Under the pieces are notes generated by a model. It made no database searches. It was not told the origin of the DNA and saw only the letters and a program-made list of their open reading frames with translations. Positions 34,270 to 45,904 of a DNA stretch of 64,000 nt are shown piece by piece (positions within the stretch are counted from its first letter, which is position 1; each line of letters opens with the position of its first letter). The position numbers and the translations under genes are program-made. This DNA is from Pogona vitticeps. Taxonomy: Eukaryota; Chordata; Lepidosauria; Squamata; Agamidae. Where the stretch lies: NCBI RefSeq assembly GCF_051106095.1, contig NC_135786.1, positions 18,412,501-18,476,500 of the forward strand, read 5' to 3'.

Positions 34270-35130
34270 TTGCTGGGCAGGGCAGGAGACCAGAAGGGAG
34301 GCCAGTGGCCAGAGGGCAGTCCAGCAGAGAGAGCGGCAGGGGCTGCAGGGGACCCAGCCCTTCTGCCCAAGGCAAGTTCTCTCACGAAAGCTAAGTGGAC
34401 TTGCGAGTTAACAGCTCGAGACTGGCGGAGATCCGTGGCTTGAAGCTGGCTGATGTGGGCGATGGACCGGGGAGAAGTCAGTGGATGTTGGCAGACAGAA
34501 GCTGGTGGGATCTTCCTGCAGAAGCTGGCTGAGGCCGCAAGGTGGAGGCTGGCAGAAGTGGGCGGATGAAGCCGGGGGACGTTAGCCTCCTGAAACCAAC
34601 TGGTGGAAGTTTGGTGGCTATCGGTGAATCAAGGCCCAGGCATGTGTGTGAATGGCTGGTGGAGTGAAGGTGTGTGTGTGTCAGGGGTTGGGGTGGTTGG
34701 TGTATGTGTGAATGTGTGTGTGAATGGGCTGGCTGGCGTTCCGTGGGGATGTCGCCGGAACGTGTGTGTAACCCAAGCATTCAGGAGCTTCCAGAGGCTG
34801 GCTTCAGAAGCGGAGTGGAAGAGATGAACGGGTGGATATTCTTGGTGGAAGGCAGTGGATGTTGGCAGGCAGAACTTTGGGATGAAGTTGCCAGAACATT
34901 GGTCGGTGGATACGCCTGGGTTGAAGCCGGTTGATGGCAGTGGATGAGCTCGCCCCTTAGTTGTTGTTTTTTCTCTCTCTTGCAGGGCCCGAAGCTTCCT
35001 CTTCCCCAGGGGAATGCGAGGGACAAGAAAGCAGGTGTCCTGCTGGAGCTGAACCAGGCCATTGTCTCTGCTGAGGATACCCATTTGGCCTCTTTTCCAG
35101 AAACAATAAAAGAATTTTTCTGGAATAGTT
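34270..35130 (+). other. GC-rich transcription-unit-like segment with minisatellite-like interior
   Basis: After the TATA-like box, variants of gctggc..aagtgg repeat irregularly from 34440 to 34940. A strong 3' splice-site-like tract (ttttttctctctcttgcag) ends at about 34986, and aataaa lies at 35105-35110. No reading frame is convincing. It is possibly an untranslated RNA gene or an LTR-type fossil. Confidence 0.3.
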
Positions 35131-36250
35131 GTGAAGTGTTGTCTTGTTTGTCAGGGGCTGTCAGGGACTATCTTCCCCATCCCCTCATTATATCTGGGGC
35201 CCAATGCCTGGGGTGGGCCTTTGTCAAGTCATGGTGTGGGGCCTTGTGATGTCACAGGAATTGGGAACTTAATATTTCTCCATGCATGTGTGAAGGAGCG
35301 AGCTAGGCATTGTGGGTTCCCTGTCTGAGCTCCTAAGCAAGTATGTGTCATGTTGGACAGACACAGGAAGCCAGTGAGCCCTGGTGCCATTCAGAGAGGT
35401 TTGGAGTTGGGTACCCAAGCACTATGGCCACCTCGTAACAATAAACGAGACTCGCTCCTTCCCTTCCACCACTGCTCCTCACATTTCTTTGCCTGGCCTG
35501 GAGATTCAGGGGAGCCCAGCCATTTCCTGGCACAGAAGCTCATTCTCTGAGACCTGGCAAGCCTCATCTTCATCATCAACACCGTGAGCTCTCCATGGAC
35601 AGCTCCTTGCAGAGTACAAGTGGGGAGAAAGTATGCCACTTCAAAGAAGCTTCCAGTCCAGCCTCTCACGCCAGTGCCACAACCGAGGAAATGGAGATGG
35701 GCAAAGATTTGGAGATGAGCGTACATTAAAATTGTGGATCCATGCCATGGATAGATGGTAAAAATACACTGGTACTGCAAAATCAGCTGCTTGAGGGCAG
35801 TGACTGCCTCTGAGCACCTAGAGAAACAAACAGAAAATATTACATACCACTGTTTGTTTCAGTTGTTGAGGAAACCATGGCAAAAGTACTGCATCAAAAA
35901 GCAAGGACAGCAACCATCTAGCAGGTACAGAACTTTGTAAAAACACATAATATTTCAGTTGTTTTCTAGTTACTTCCTAAAAGTTACTTTTTAGCATCAT
36001 TTTAAGAAGAATTTTCACAGGATTTTTCCAGGTTTTGTGCCATTCTCTTGTCAGTCCTACATGGCAAGTGAAGTATTGCTTTTTTCAACTCTTGTATTCT
36101 CTGCAAGCAAAATCACAGTTGGAAGAATCAGAGCATATTTTACTACATTTTTCTAGCTGTTGCCAACAGCAATGCAACATGCTAAATGATGCACAAATTA
36201 AACTGCTTTTGCAAATGGAGAAATGGAAGTAATAACAATAAGATGGCTGG
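35131..36250. other. Intergenic sequence, nothing firm
   Basis: An aacaataaacgagactcg phrase at about 35436 resembles a poly(A) region of an LTR-type fossil. No boundaries are visible. Confidence 0.3.
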
Positions 36251-36257
36251 AAAGTAA

Positions 36258-36500
36258 TTGCAGGATCATAGAACTGTAGGGCTGAAAGGACCCAAGACTC
36301 ATCCAGTTTAACCCTCTGCTGAAGCAGGAAATCTTCACCAACAGCGTCCTTCATAGAAGGTCATCCAAGGTTGGTATCAAAACCTTGAACACAGGACAGA
36401 CTCCATCACCTTCCAAAGCAGCCCATTCCTTTGCTGAACAGTATGTTTCTCCTAAAGTTTAGTTGGAAAATTCTTCCTGAGGTTTAGCCTCAATCAGGGA
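36258..36500 (-). mobile_element. CR1 3' end fragment
   Basis: ggatcatagaactgtagggc, aaccctctgctgaagcagga and attccttcctgaggtttagc-like phrases are the complement of the CR1 3' region. The order matches the avian and reptile CR1 tail. Confidence 0.75.
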
Positions 36501-36524
36501 TGTTGGCTAGTTTTTGGGTGTGAG

Positions 36525-36740
36525 TCCCAAGTTCAAGTCTTCGGTATCAAGTCCAAACCTCTATTAAAAATAAGCTCTTTTTTTCCCTCCAGAAAAAAGG
36601 GAGGGGTTGGTGGGTTTCAAGTCATGAGTCAAGTCAGAGTCACTGAAAGAAAACTCAAATCTAATCTGAGCTGAGTCACTGGTGCAACTTAACTCTGATT
36701 TAAGGAGTCCCACAACTCAAGTCCCTGTCTCTGGTATCAA
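36525..36740. repeat. Repeat with opposed caagtc/gagtccc phrases
   Basis: gagtcccaagttcaagtc near the left and gagtcccacaactcaagtcc near the right, with caagtc and gagtca motifs throughout. Probably a degraded MITE; class unknown. Confidence 0.35.
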
Positions 36741-36799
36741 TAGCAATAACACAAAAGTACCTTTAAAAAATTAATGTTCCAGGCTCTGGGTTAAGTTTT

Positions 36800-36965
36800 T
36801 GTCTTTTGTTTGTTTGTTTGTTTGTTAGATTTTAATCCCGCCCATCTAGACCAAGGGTCTACTCTGGGCGGTTTACAAATTTAAAAACTGCAAAACCAAA
36901 AACCAAAAAGTCCAAGATAGCGAAGTTTAAATAATTACAAAATGGCAGTTAAGATATGGCAGGAG
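36800..36965 (-). mobile_element. LINE 3' end fragment with (GTTT)n tail
   Basis: (gttt)n is followed by aatcccgcccatctagacca and gggcggtttacaaattt, the complement of a CR1/L3-like tail also seen at 57150 and 58170. Confidence 0.55.
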
Positions 36966-37780
36966 GGACGTATGACAACTGCAGCTTTTCTCTGCAACTT
37001 GCCCAAAGTGTGGGAAAGTTACTTTTTTGGACTACATCTACCAGAATCTTGCAACTGACCATCGTCAACAACCATGCTGGGAGTTGTCACTGAAAAATCC
37101 CCACATTTTCCAAGCTCTGAACATACCTCAGGAAGGCTAGGCTGGAGGATATACTTGTTCCACCTTCAGTTACTGGGAGGGGCTCACAATCTCAATTCAT
37201 TTTTCACCATTCGTCTAGTGAAAGGATTCACAACATTTTCATTTCCACCTCGTCTTCTTTTCTTTTCCTGCCTCAATTTGTTCTTCAGCTGATCAGACAA
37301 GAGCAATGTTGTGATTATTCTGCTAAAACAGCAATAACACTGAGAGTGCATGATGACATGTAGTCCATGGAAATCAGATCTAATCATATTTTCTGTTCAA
37401 TTTGTTTCACTCTCTGGAGTTATTTTTAGCCTTGTTTACCTTAATTGTGTGGATGTTTGAAAGCCTATCTAGTTCTGTGTTTCACAATGTATAATGCAGC
37501 CGTTCCTTCAATGTCTGCTGTTCAGCTATTTCGTTTCCAGACTTCTGAGCACAGTTTTTGCATAGAGCATCATGGCCACAGGAGGACCTCATCTGTATGT
37601 CATTATAGCTTGTCATGAAAATACTTTTTTGTATAATATGATGACCATGCAGCCTTTGACATGGATATGCTTTAATATCATAGCTTACAGTGTTCAGTTG
37701 GTATCCTAGCTCAAAACATTCAGTTTAGATCACAAGCTAACCATAAATCAACTGTGGGAGGCAGAGGTTAAAAAAAAAAA
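36966..37780. other. Intergenic sequence, nothing recognised
   Basis: No feature supported. Confidence 0.4.
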
Positions 37781-37966
37781 CTCTAATGCAGACTCTGGCC
37801 TGCATCAAATGAGGTATCATACCCAGATCTGAGCACCACAGTCTAAAAATGACAGGGAGAAGCCAGAATCTGTGTAAAGGAAGGCAACCAAGATGGTAAA
37901 GGGTTTGGAAACTAAGCACTGTGAGGAATAAACAGCTGGAAGTGTTGCAGTATTCTTAGCCTAGAG

Positions 37967-38101
37967 CAGTGGTCCCCAACCTTGGGCCTCCAGATGTTCT
38001 TGGACTTCAATTCCCAGAAATCCTGGCTAACAGAGGTGGTGGTAAAGGCTTTTGGGAGTTGTAGTTCAATAACATCTGGAGGCCCAAGGTTGAGGACCAC
38101 G
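37967..38101. mobile_element. hAT-type MITE, first of a pair
   Basis: Begins cagtggtccccaaccttggg and ends with its inverted match ccaaggttgaggaccacg, with most of the 135 bp forming an inverted repeat. 8-bp target copies gcctagag lie at 37959-37966 and 38102-38109. Confidence 0.9.
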
Positions 38102-38109
38102 GCCTAGAG

Positions 38110-38239
38110 CAGTGGTCCCCAACCTTGGGCCTCCAGATGTTCTTGGACTACAACTCCCAGAAGCCTTTGCCATCTCCTGTGCTGGCCAAGATTTCTGGAA
38201 GTCCAAGAACATCTGGAGGCCCAAGGTTGGGGACCACTG
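38110..38239. mobile_element. hAT-type MITE, second of a pair
   Basis: Begins cagtggtccccaaccttggg and ends ccaaggttggggaccactg. It is flanked by gcctagag at 38102-38109 and 38240-38247. The termini are closer to perfect than in the neighbouring copy. Confidence 0.9.
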
Positions 38240-38399
38240 GCCTAGAGAATACTAAGAGGTGATACAATAGCCATTTTCATGTATGTGAAAGACTCTGTCA
38301 TGGATGACAAAGTGAGCTTTATTTCTCAGCCTCCAGAGAGTAAGGCTGTAGTTTTTTTTAAAAAAAAGGGAAGTACTCTAGGTTTCGGACCAGCTGATT

Positions 38400-39120
38400 C
38401 ACATTTTTTCTGTTAATCATATTATGCAAAAGGAAATGTGAATCAGCCCAGAATCCCTCATCCTTATCTGTAGTTTTTTTTTCCCTCAGCCTCTAGGGCT
38501 TTTACCTTTAAAAAAGAGATTCGTTTGCATTGGTTCAGGTGGCGTGGTCGCTTGAACCAACATAGAAAAGCCACTGTGCTAGCACACAGTCATGTGGATG
38601 ACAAGCAAAACCCTTCTCTGTTGGAAAGAGTTTTCTTTTTTTAAAAAAAAAGCTTAGAATGATAAGAGGAGGAAATGGAGGAGGAAAGTCTTGTTTAGAT
38701 AGTTCCCTTGTAACTGTACCTCCTACAAGGCTATATTAGAGCTGCAAAAGACTTTCCTCCTCTTTTCCTGTGTGGCCAGATAATGCAAACAAAACCCAAA
38801 TTCCCCAGTACAATTTCACAGTCAATGAATATGAGTGAATTCACATTTCCCTGGTTATGTACTCACATCCTAAGATATCTATGAATTGACTCATATTCCA
38901 AGAAAAGAGAATTCAACTAAACACTAGGATGAACTGCTTGATGATAAAATTGTTCAACAATGTGGTTTCTCTTTTATTGGAGATCTTTAAATATAGTTTG
39001 GATGGCTATACGTCAATAATGTTATAGCTGTTGATTTCCTTTCTGGGCAGGAATCTGGACAAGATGACCCTCAGGTTCCTTTTCAAATCTACGTTTTTAT
39101 GGTTCTTTCAAATTAAGGAA
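38400..39120. other. Intergenic sequence, nothing recognised
   Basis: No feature supported. Confidence 0.4.
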
Positions 39121-39284
39121 CTGTCAGGATATGCAGAGGCCACACAAATGAAGAGGAAGCAGAAGTCATGGCAAGGAGGAAGCCATTAATTAAAGAGACA
39201 ATGACAGGGAGAAAGGCAACTTTTGCTATAAAAGATCTAGTATCCGAACAAAACAAAAAATAGTAGAGTCTTGGCCACAAAGAT

Positions 39285-39745
39285 GAAATTTATTTTCATT
39301 TATATATTTAAAATATTTTACCTTGCTTTTCTGCTTAAAAGGACCCAAGGTGGCGTACAACATGAAAAGACAATATTAAAATTAACGAGTATACAAATAC
39401 CAAAAAGGATCAAACAAATAACAGACCAAAAAGACACAAGCAACACCAAAACATGTCCAAAGCAATAAGGTACAAAAATCCATTAAAAAAACTCACTCAG
39501 GCAACCAGTCACTCAGGGAAAGCTTTCCGCAAGAGAAAGGTCTTTGCCTGCTTGTGGAGAGACAGTAAAGAATGGGGCAGCCTAGCCTCCTGTGGGAGGC
39601 AGTTCCAAAGTCTGGGAGCAACAACAAAGAAGACCCTCTCCCATGTACCCTTCAAATGCACTTGTGAAGGTGGTGGAACTGAGAGAAAGGCCTCTCCTGA
39701 ATTTGTATGGGAGTATGGACTGTCATGTAGAACTGTTGATTCTCC
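39285..39745 (-). mobile_element. LINE 3' region (CR1/L2-like)
   Basis: The plus strand begins aaatttattttcatttatat and continues cccaaggtggcgtacaac, aaagctttccgcaagag, ggaggcagttccaaagtctg and aagaccctctcccatgtacc. This matches the complement of a common squamate LINE 3' region. No catalytic motif is retained. Confidence 0.6.
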
Positions 39746-40069
39746 TTCCAGCTGATTGTGTAACAGTCATGCTTCAGCAGCACTTATGAAACTTAGTCTT
39801 TTCTAAATAGAATATTAACAGATGGTTATTCCAGTAATACAGTACCTACTGTCAAGCATCTATTAAAATTTGTGCGCGTGTGTGTTAGAGCTCTGAGCTT
39901 GAACAAGTTTAATTGGCCAATTAATCAACTATTCATCCAGCCCTTGGCCTAATTTTAAAGGCCTTCTGTGAATGACCAGTGCAGACCGCTGTCAAGATTG
40001 GACGGCCCCTCCTAGGAGGGGGTTAGAGTCCTAGGAGGGGGTTAGAAAAAGAGGCAAAATGGTAGAATA

Positions 40070-40151
40070 TGAGAGAGAGAGAGAGAGAGAGAGACAGAGG
40101 GAGGGAGAGAGAGAGATGGAGGGAGGGAGGGACAGAGAGAGAGAGAGAGAA
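40070..40151. repeat. (GA)n/(GGGA)n purine tract
   Basis: About 80 bp of almost pure purine with gaga and ggga units. Confidence 0.95.
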
Positions 40152-40740
40152 ATCCCATAGCAACCTTCTTGTGTTCTTAATTCCATTGAAGTTCAAGATT
40201 ACAAGATGAGTCTAGCATGTACGTAAGTGACATGGCAATGGGTTCAGCACTGGGGCTGCCAGCTCAGCAGCATCCCATCCCTGAGGTTTCAGCGCCTATC
40301 TCTGAAACAAGATAGTTTAATGGAGCCTTGTGGCATCATGGGGCAGGCCTTTGTGATGTCACAGAGGCAAGGCAGGCAAAAGTTGGGAGCAGAGGCAGAC
40401 GTGTTGTGGCGCCAGATGATTGGAGAAATGGGGGTGAAGGGAATGATGTAAAGGGGCATCAAGGTAAAACCTCATTCAAGAGATAATATGGCAACCTGGT
40501 GCTAGGGGAAGCATCTTTCAGTGGCTCCACATATGGCAAAATGTGTCCAGTAACTGGACCATTTGTCCGCACTTCTTCCTGTTCTCACATCACACACAAA
40601 AACCTGATTTTCTCCTTTTCCAGCATTGCTCACCCCACCTGGAGATACAAAGAAGCTCCTTAAAACTACAAACCTGGCAATGCTACTTAGCACATTTGGA
40701 GTTTTATATAGACAGTTTAGGTCTTGGTGTGCAGTATAGT
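40152..40740. other. Intergenic sequence, nothing firm
   Basis: ggggcaggcctttgtgatgt near 40340 echoes a phrase near 35210. Otherwise nothing is supported. Confidence 0.3.
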
Positions 40741-40742
40741 AG

Positions 40743-40935
40743 GTACCCAGTGTGGTGTTGTGGATAGTGATGGACTGGGACCCTGGAGACCAAGTTTCAA
40801 ATCTCCACATGGCCATAGGAATTCACTGGGAGGGCGCAACTAGTAAAATTACTCCTTAAATACTGTATCTAACTTACCTTGAAAACTCTACTAGGGTCGC
40901 TATAAGTCAATTCTGACTTGACAGCACATAACCCA
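40743..40935 (+). mobile_element. tRNA-derived SINE
   Basis: gtgtggtgttgtggatagtg (A-box region), gagaccaagtttcaaatctc (B-box region) and aattcactgggagg are followed by the tail tagggtcgctataagtcaat. The same family is at 53281 and 62665. Confidence 0.75.
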
Positions 40936-41645
40936 ATGTGCACCATAGTAGAGAAGGAAAAAAAAATAAATATCTTTTGTTTCCAATGGTGTGTGGCAGA
41001 CTTTCTTAGTTAAATTATAAGGAATGCTGCGCCTGGTTCTGTAACTTTAAAAGGGGGTTGGACATTTAAAAATTCAATTTAAACTTTAATCAATAACATA
41101 ATAACCATAGATGGTTAATCCATTGAAAACCCTTCAGTTGACTGATGTTATTTATATATCATTACAGTGTCAAGCTGGTAGAAAGGTTTTCTGCTGCGTT
41201 AACTTGGCCGCTTAATCAAGCTCATTGTTGCTGTCACCCAGTAAGCCTATCCTGCATAGCTAATGTATTTGAACTGGGAGAGCTATAGGAATTAATCAAA
41301 AGATTAATTAACTAATGCTGCATTTGATTCAATTTCAGAACAAATTTTACTCAATGGGCATTTTTTAAAGTCATTTTACCTCTGATATGTCACTGTAATG
41401 GGAAATGACAGGGGATGGTGACAAAACAAAGAGATATTTTCTTTCTAATAATCCATGCTACACCTTTATATTATAACCTATGTGACCTTTTCTTTGGTAC
41501 CTTTGAAAAGGCAACTCTGTTGAAGTTTAGCAAGAGACAAATATTACTAGTATCAACTAATATATATAATTGATGGACAGCTCTGTTTATTGCTATTCCT
41601 GATGGATATCAGTAGCTTGTCTGTTTTGTATTGCTCGATATGAAA
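40936..41645. other. Non-repetitive sequence, possible conserved noncoding element
   Basis: No repeat is visible from about 41040 to 41500. Paired ATTAAT homeodomain-type motifs occur near 41290. Conservation cannot be tested here. Confidence 0.3.
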
Positions 41646-41647
41646 CT

Positions 41648-41845
41648 GGCTGGCTAGATAGCTCAGTGGTTTAGGAGGTTGGGAGTTCAATTCCCTACTG
41701 TGCCTCCTGTGAGAAGAGCCAGCCTGTGTGGCCTTGGGCAAGCTGCACAGTCCCAAGATGGCCCCGGAAGAAGGAAATGGTAAACCAACTCTGTGTATTG
41801 CCTACCTAGAAGTGACTTGATGGCATATGATGATGATGATGATTA
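41648..41845 (+). mobile_element. tRNA-derived SINE with (GAT)n tail
   Basis: tagctcagtggtttagg (A box) and gggagttcaattccc (B box) lead into gtggccttgggcaagctgca and agaagtgacttgatggcata, then (GAT)n. It is the plus-strand counterpart of the SINE at 20035. Confidence 0.85.
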
Positions 41846-41896
41846 CATGAATCTGAAGGAGATTGTAGAGGTACAAATGCACCCACCTCTTCCCCA

Positions 41897-41925
41897 ACCG
41901 CGCGCACGCACACACACACATACAA
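41897..41925. repeat. (CG/CA)n short tract
   Basis: cgcgcgcacgcacacacaca run. Confidence 0.9.
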
Positions 41926-42068
41926 GGGAGAAGGTTGAAAGAAGATAGGATACGTTTTTCAACAACAACAAAAGACCCTGAATTGTAATTCAGTATATAA
42001 AAATAAATCCACCAAAACAAGTAGTGTAGCAAAATCATAATGTGTACAGAAAAAAACATATGTGTTTA

Positions 42069-42299
42069 TACCGGGTTTCCCCCGAAAATAAGACAGGGTC
42101 TTATATTAATTTTTGCTCCAAAAAACACATTAGGGCTTATTTTCGGAAATGTTTTATTTTAGTGTCATGTCATCTTCTGGTTGCTGCACAATGGTGGAGG
42201 GCAGGGTTTCACTTAACTAGGGCTTATTTTGGGGGGTAGGGCTTATATTACGAGCATCCCTATTTTCAGATTAGGTCTTATTTTCAGGGAAACAGGGTA
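42069..42299. mobile_element. Tc/mariner-type MITE (gaaaataagac type)
   Basis: Begins taccgggtttcccccgaaaa and ends ttttcagggaaacagggta. TA bounds both ends, and the phrase agggcttatttt recurs inside. No transposase. Confidence 0.85.
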
Positions 42300-43480
42300 C
42301 TTAGATAACAAAGATCCGTACTGGTACAAATTAGTTTCAGCGACATTGTCAAGTCTTGTGTGGGATAAGTCCAAATTCTGAAGAAAAGAATTCTTCTATA
42401 ACCTGATTATCTGATTATAAAGAATAGTGTTATGTACGCTCTACATTTTGCTCTCTTTTTGGTGGTTTTGTTTTACATGGTAATACCATTTGGACTCTTT
42501 GTTTAGTTAAACAGTTCCACTTCAGATATTATTACTAATGTGGGTACATATTACTATTATAATATGCATATTAAAGATAGGCTAGAGCAGCTTCTCTAGG
42601 ATGAATAATGCAACAAAAACTTATGGCTTGGCTTGGATGGGCTGGATCAGGCTAAATAGGATGCTTAAGGTCATGTAGAGGTGCAATATGCCATTGGGTG
42701 CAATCCTTTCATCCATACGGCATACGCAGATCAAACCACCCTGTTTGGTCTGCTTCCCTTTAAAACAAAGAACAACAAAAATCCTCCTCCATGCCCCTCC
42801 CTGTCTCCTCCTTTTTCTGGGAGGAAGCTTTCAATTTTTTGGATCAACCAGATAACTGACCCACTGATCTATCCAGGCTGGTTTTTGAAGAAAGAGGTGA
42901 AAAAAGTGAAAGTGAGCATTGCTGGCCACCAACACAAATTGAATTTCAGAGCAGAAAGCATGTGCTTTGGCTCCCAGGCTTTGTTCTAAAGCACTCACTC
43001 TCCTAATCAGCTGTGAACTGATCAATACTATTCAAGCAGGGTGACAGGCAGCATCCAGCTTGCCTGCATATTCGATCCTTGCAAGGAAATGGACAGGAAG
43101 GAGTGAGAGAATCAGTTTGCTGATTCATCCCGAATAATTAAGCCATTGGGGGAAAATCACACATATTTTTTCACTATCAGTTTTGTGACTCTGGGTAAAC
43201 TGTTCTCTGCGAATTATTTGCTTCTAACAGAACTCTTTTGAACAAGCCTTGTGTCTGTTGAACTGAGATATGCTAAGGAAACTGCTTTGCATTTTGCAAA
43301 GTCAGTCCCCTAAAATAATAATCTCTTAGTGGCCCTCATTTAGTGTGCCGCTAAGTCTATACATTCAGTCTATACATTTCAGAAGGTTTTGGGGAGCCTT
43401 AATGCTATGTTCAGGTTCAGGCTTGTGTTTAGGAGAAAAAATGGAGCAGCATATTGTATTACCAGCTCATTCCCCTGCAG
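42300..43480. other. Intergenic sequence, nothing recognised
   Basis: No feature supported. Confidence 0.4.
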
Positions 43481-43482
43481 TG

Positions 43483-44030
43483 TACAGTGGGGTCTCTACT
43501 TAAGAACTTAATCCGTATTGAAAGGTGGTTCTCAAGTTGAAAAGTTCTTATGTTGAATCTGCATTTCCCATAGGAATGCATTGAAAACCATTTAATCCGT
43601 ATCTGCTCTTTTCCGTCCATAGAAACTACAGTGGAACCTCTACTTAAGAACTTAATCGGTTTTGGAATGGTGTTCTTAAGTTGAAACGTTCTTAAGTTGA
43701 AGCAAAATTTCCCATAGGAATGGACTGAAAACCAATTAATCCGTTCTGGCTGTTTTTTTGTTATGTAGAGGTGCGTTTGATCATTGAAGCATTAGTTCCC
43801 ATAGGAATTAATGCAAAGCTGGTTAATACGTACTCTACCACTAGGGGGAGATTTTTTTTTTTTTAACCTAAGATGACCTAAGGTTAAAAAAAGAGCAGGA
43901 AAGGTTTTTTTTTCCCCTGTTCTTATCTAGGATTTCTGTTCTCAAGTAGAAGCAAAATTTAGCAAATGGAGCTGTTCTTAAGTTGGATTGTTCTTAAGTA
44001 GGGACGTTCTTAAGTAGAGACCCCACTGTA
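43483..44030. mobile_element. Tc/mariner-type MITE with perfect 25-bp termini and nested copy
   Basis: The first 25 bp (tacagtggggtctctactta...) and the last 25 bp are exact reverse complements, beginning and ending with TA. A second related terminus, tacagtggaacctctactta, starts at 43627, and about 115 bp following it repeats the left end, so one copy appears inserted in or fused to another. No transposase. Confidence 0.9.
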
Positions 44031-44935
44031 TACTACAACTCACCTCATTCATTTTGGGATTTTACTGTGCCTCACCCTTGTTGAGCATAATATTCTGGAT
44101 AAGAATAGGCTTTATCCAGTCATTCTCCAATCAATGGCAACCCCATTCTCCTTGTAGTGTGTAGTTCTATTTGTATATAGAACTTTTTTTAACAGTCCAA
44201 AGATTTTGAGTACCTTAGCTCAACAATCCTTACTTTTTCTCATTCCTTTTCTACAGGAGATAGAGCATCATTTGAGAAGAGCACTGTCTTCAAACAAATG
44301 TGTAAAAATAAATTGAATCAGGAGCATTTGTGCATTTCCTAGGCAACCACAGAGCAAAGCAAAAAACCTAGAGGCATAAACTGGGTGGAGCAGCACATCC
44401 CCACCCCCAGAGCCCTCTGGTTAAAGTTAGCATTCTTTCATCATGATTAGAAGTAGGGAAAGATAAAAGAAAAACTCAGAAAAATGAAGTAAAGCAAGCT
44501 GTTTATCTTAGAAACAAACCTTCTTTCCCTTTATTGCTCCCACGTCCTTGATTAAATCATCAAAGTCTTGCGGCTGCAGCACCACCTAATTCAGATCCAG
44601 GGAATGGGAAGAGCAAGGTAAGGAAAATCAACAAAAACAATATAAAGAGCAGGCTCTCTACATTGCCCTTTGAAGAACAAAACAAAGATAGAACAGAGAA
44701 TCCAGTTCTGCAGACTGCTACTAGTGCCTTTAGTCTATGATCTGGCCTTGCTGTTTGCATTTATTCATTTGTAGGAATGAGAACTTCATGGGGAACCAGA
44801 AACAGACAAATACCATTATGCAGCCAGACAAGGATCTGGTTGGATTGCAACCAGAAGGGTACAGGGTGGGCTAGCCCTGATCTGGTGCCTTTTATTTGAG
44901 ACATCATAGCTACACTGACTTTGGATGCAACAGCT
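44031..44935. other. Intergenic sequence, nothing recognised
   Basis: No feature supported. Confidence 0.4.
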
Positions 44936-44937
44936 AT

Positions 44938-45158
44938 TGTTGTTGTTTAGTCGTTATGTCGTGTCCGACTCTTCGTGACCTCATGGACCAGAGCACGCCA
45001 GGCCCTCCTGTCTTCCACTGCCTCCCAGAGTTGGGTCAAATTCATGTTGATAGCTTCGGTTACACTGTCCAGCCCTCTCGTCCTCTGTCGTCTGTTTCTC
45101 CTCCTGACTTCACACTTTCCCAACATTAAGGTCTTTTCCAGGGAGTCTTCTCTTCTCA
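44938..45158 (-). mobile_element. RTE-BovB LINE 3' tail
   Basis: ttgttgttgtttagtcgtta, then tcgtgtccgactcttcgtga and cagggagtcttctcttctca are the complement of the end of the BovB at 29173. About 220 bp, 5'-truncated. Confidence 0.9.
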
Positions 45159-45159
45159 G

Positions 45160-45900
45160 CAACAGCTGTACAATGATGGTATAATCTTTAAAATTGCTGT
45201 CTAGTGTAAGACAGTACTCTCCTCCCAATGTTGCAGATTCAGGAGTGCTAATTTTTTTAAAAATGGAAGCTTCCCAATAAGTCCACAAGTCAAAATGACA
45301 TTTCAACTGGAGGTTTTGAGTTGTAGTGCAAATTTTGTGACACTCCACTTCATCAGCTGTCATTGTATCAAAAAGTTCCCCACAAAACAGTTGGGCTTTC
45401 AAAAAAACGAAGAAATTCAAACTACCTAAGAAGCTTTGCATGTAAGCTTTCCATGTAAAATGAGACCTACCCTTAAGTTATGAAAAAAAAACCACACAGC
45501 CTTTACTCACCTCCTTATCTTGCAGATCAGCAAGTCTTACTTTGTGATTCATAACCAAAAAATAGATATGGACCTCTTTGTAGGTTTGACCGCTTAGGCA
45601 TGCATGCTTCAAGGAAATCTGAGTTCTGGGGTAATCATTTGCTTTCAGCTTCTAAATGGAAGCTCAGTGCCTTGTGCAGTCCGGCCCTCAGAAGAAATGT
45701 AGAACCCAACCCAGCAAAACCCAGTTAAAAGATATCCTAATCTTGTTCTGATTTTACAGCTTCTATCCATTTTTTTTTTCTAAAGAGAGATATACAATCG
45801 GTTATCAGGGAAATCTGACTCCTCCACTCCTCTTCTTCAAGTCTTTTGTGGATGAGAAGGTGAAAACTACATTTCATTGAAACCATCTCAAGGTCCATTC
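45160..45900. other. Intergenic sequence, nothing recognised
   Basis: No feature supported. Confidence 0.4.
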
Positions 45901-45904
45901 CTCC

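Larger units (their letters stand above)
37790..38395 (+). mobile_element. CR1-type LINE fragment split by two MITEs
   Basis: Around the MITEs the CR1 C-terminal block can be read as QLEVLQYS-SLENTKR, then HFHVCERL, followed by sequence like tctcagcctccagagagtaa. Compare FSLEKRR and the sequence after it in the CR1 at 656-1765. It is a short, diverged, stop-laden piece. Confidence 0.55.

Noticed and set aside
39121-39280. LTR-like start (tgtcaggatatg) with a ctataaaag box
   Set aside because: No matching right end or target duplication is visible and the adjacent LINE tail cuts it off. Too weak to annotate.
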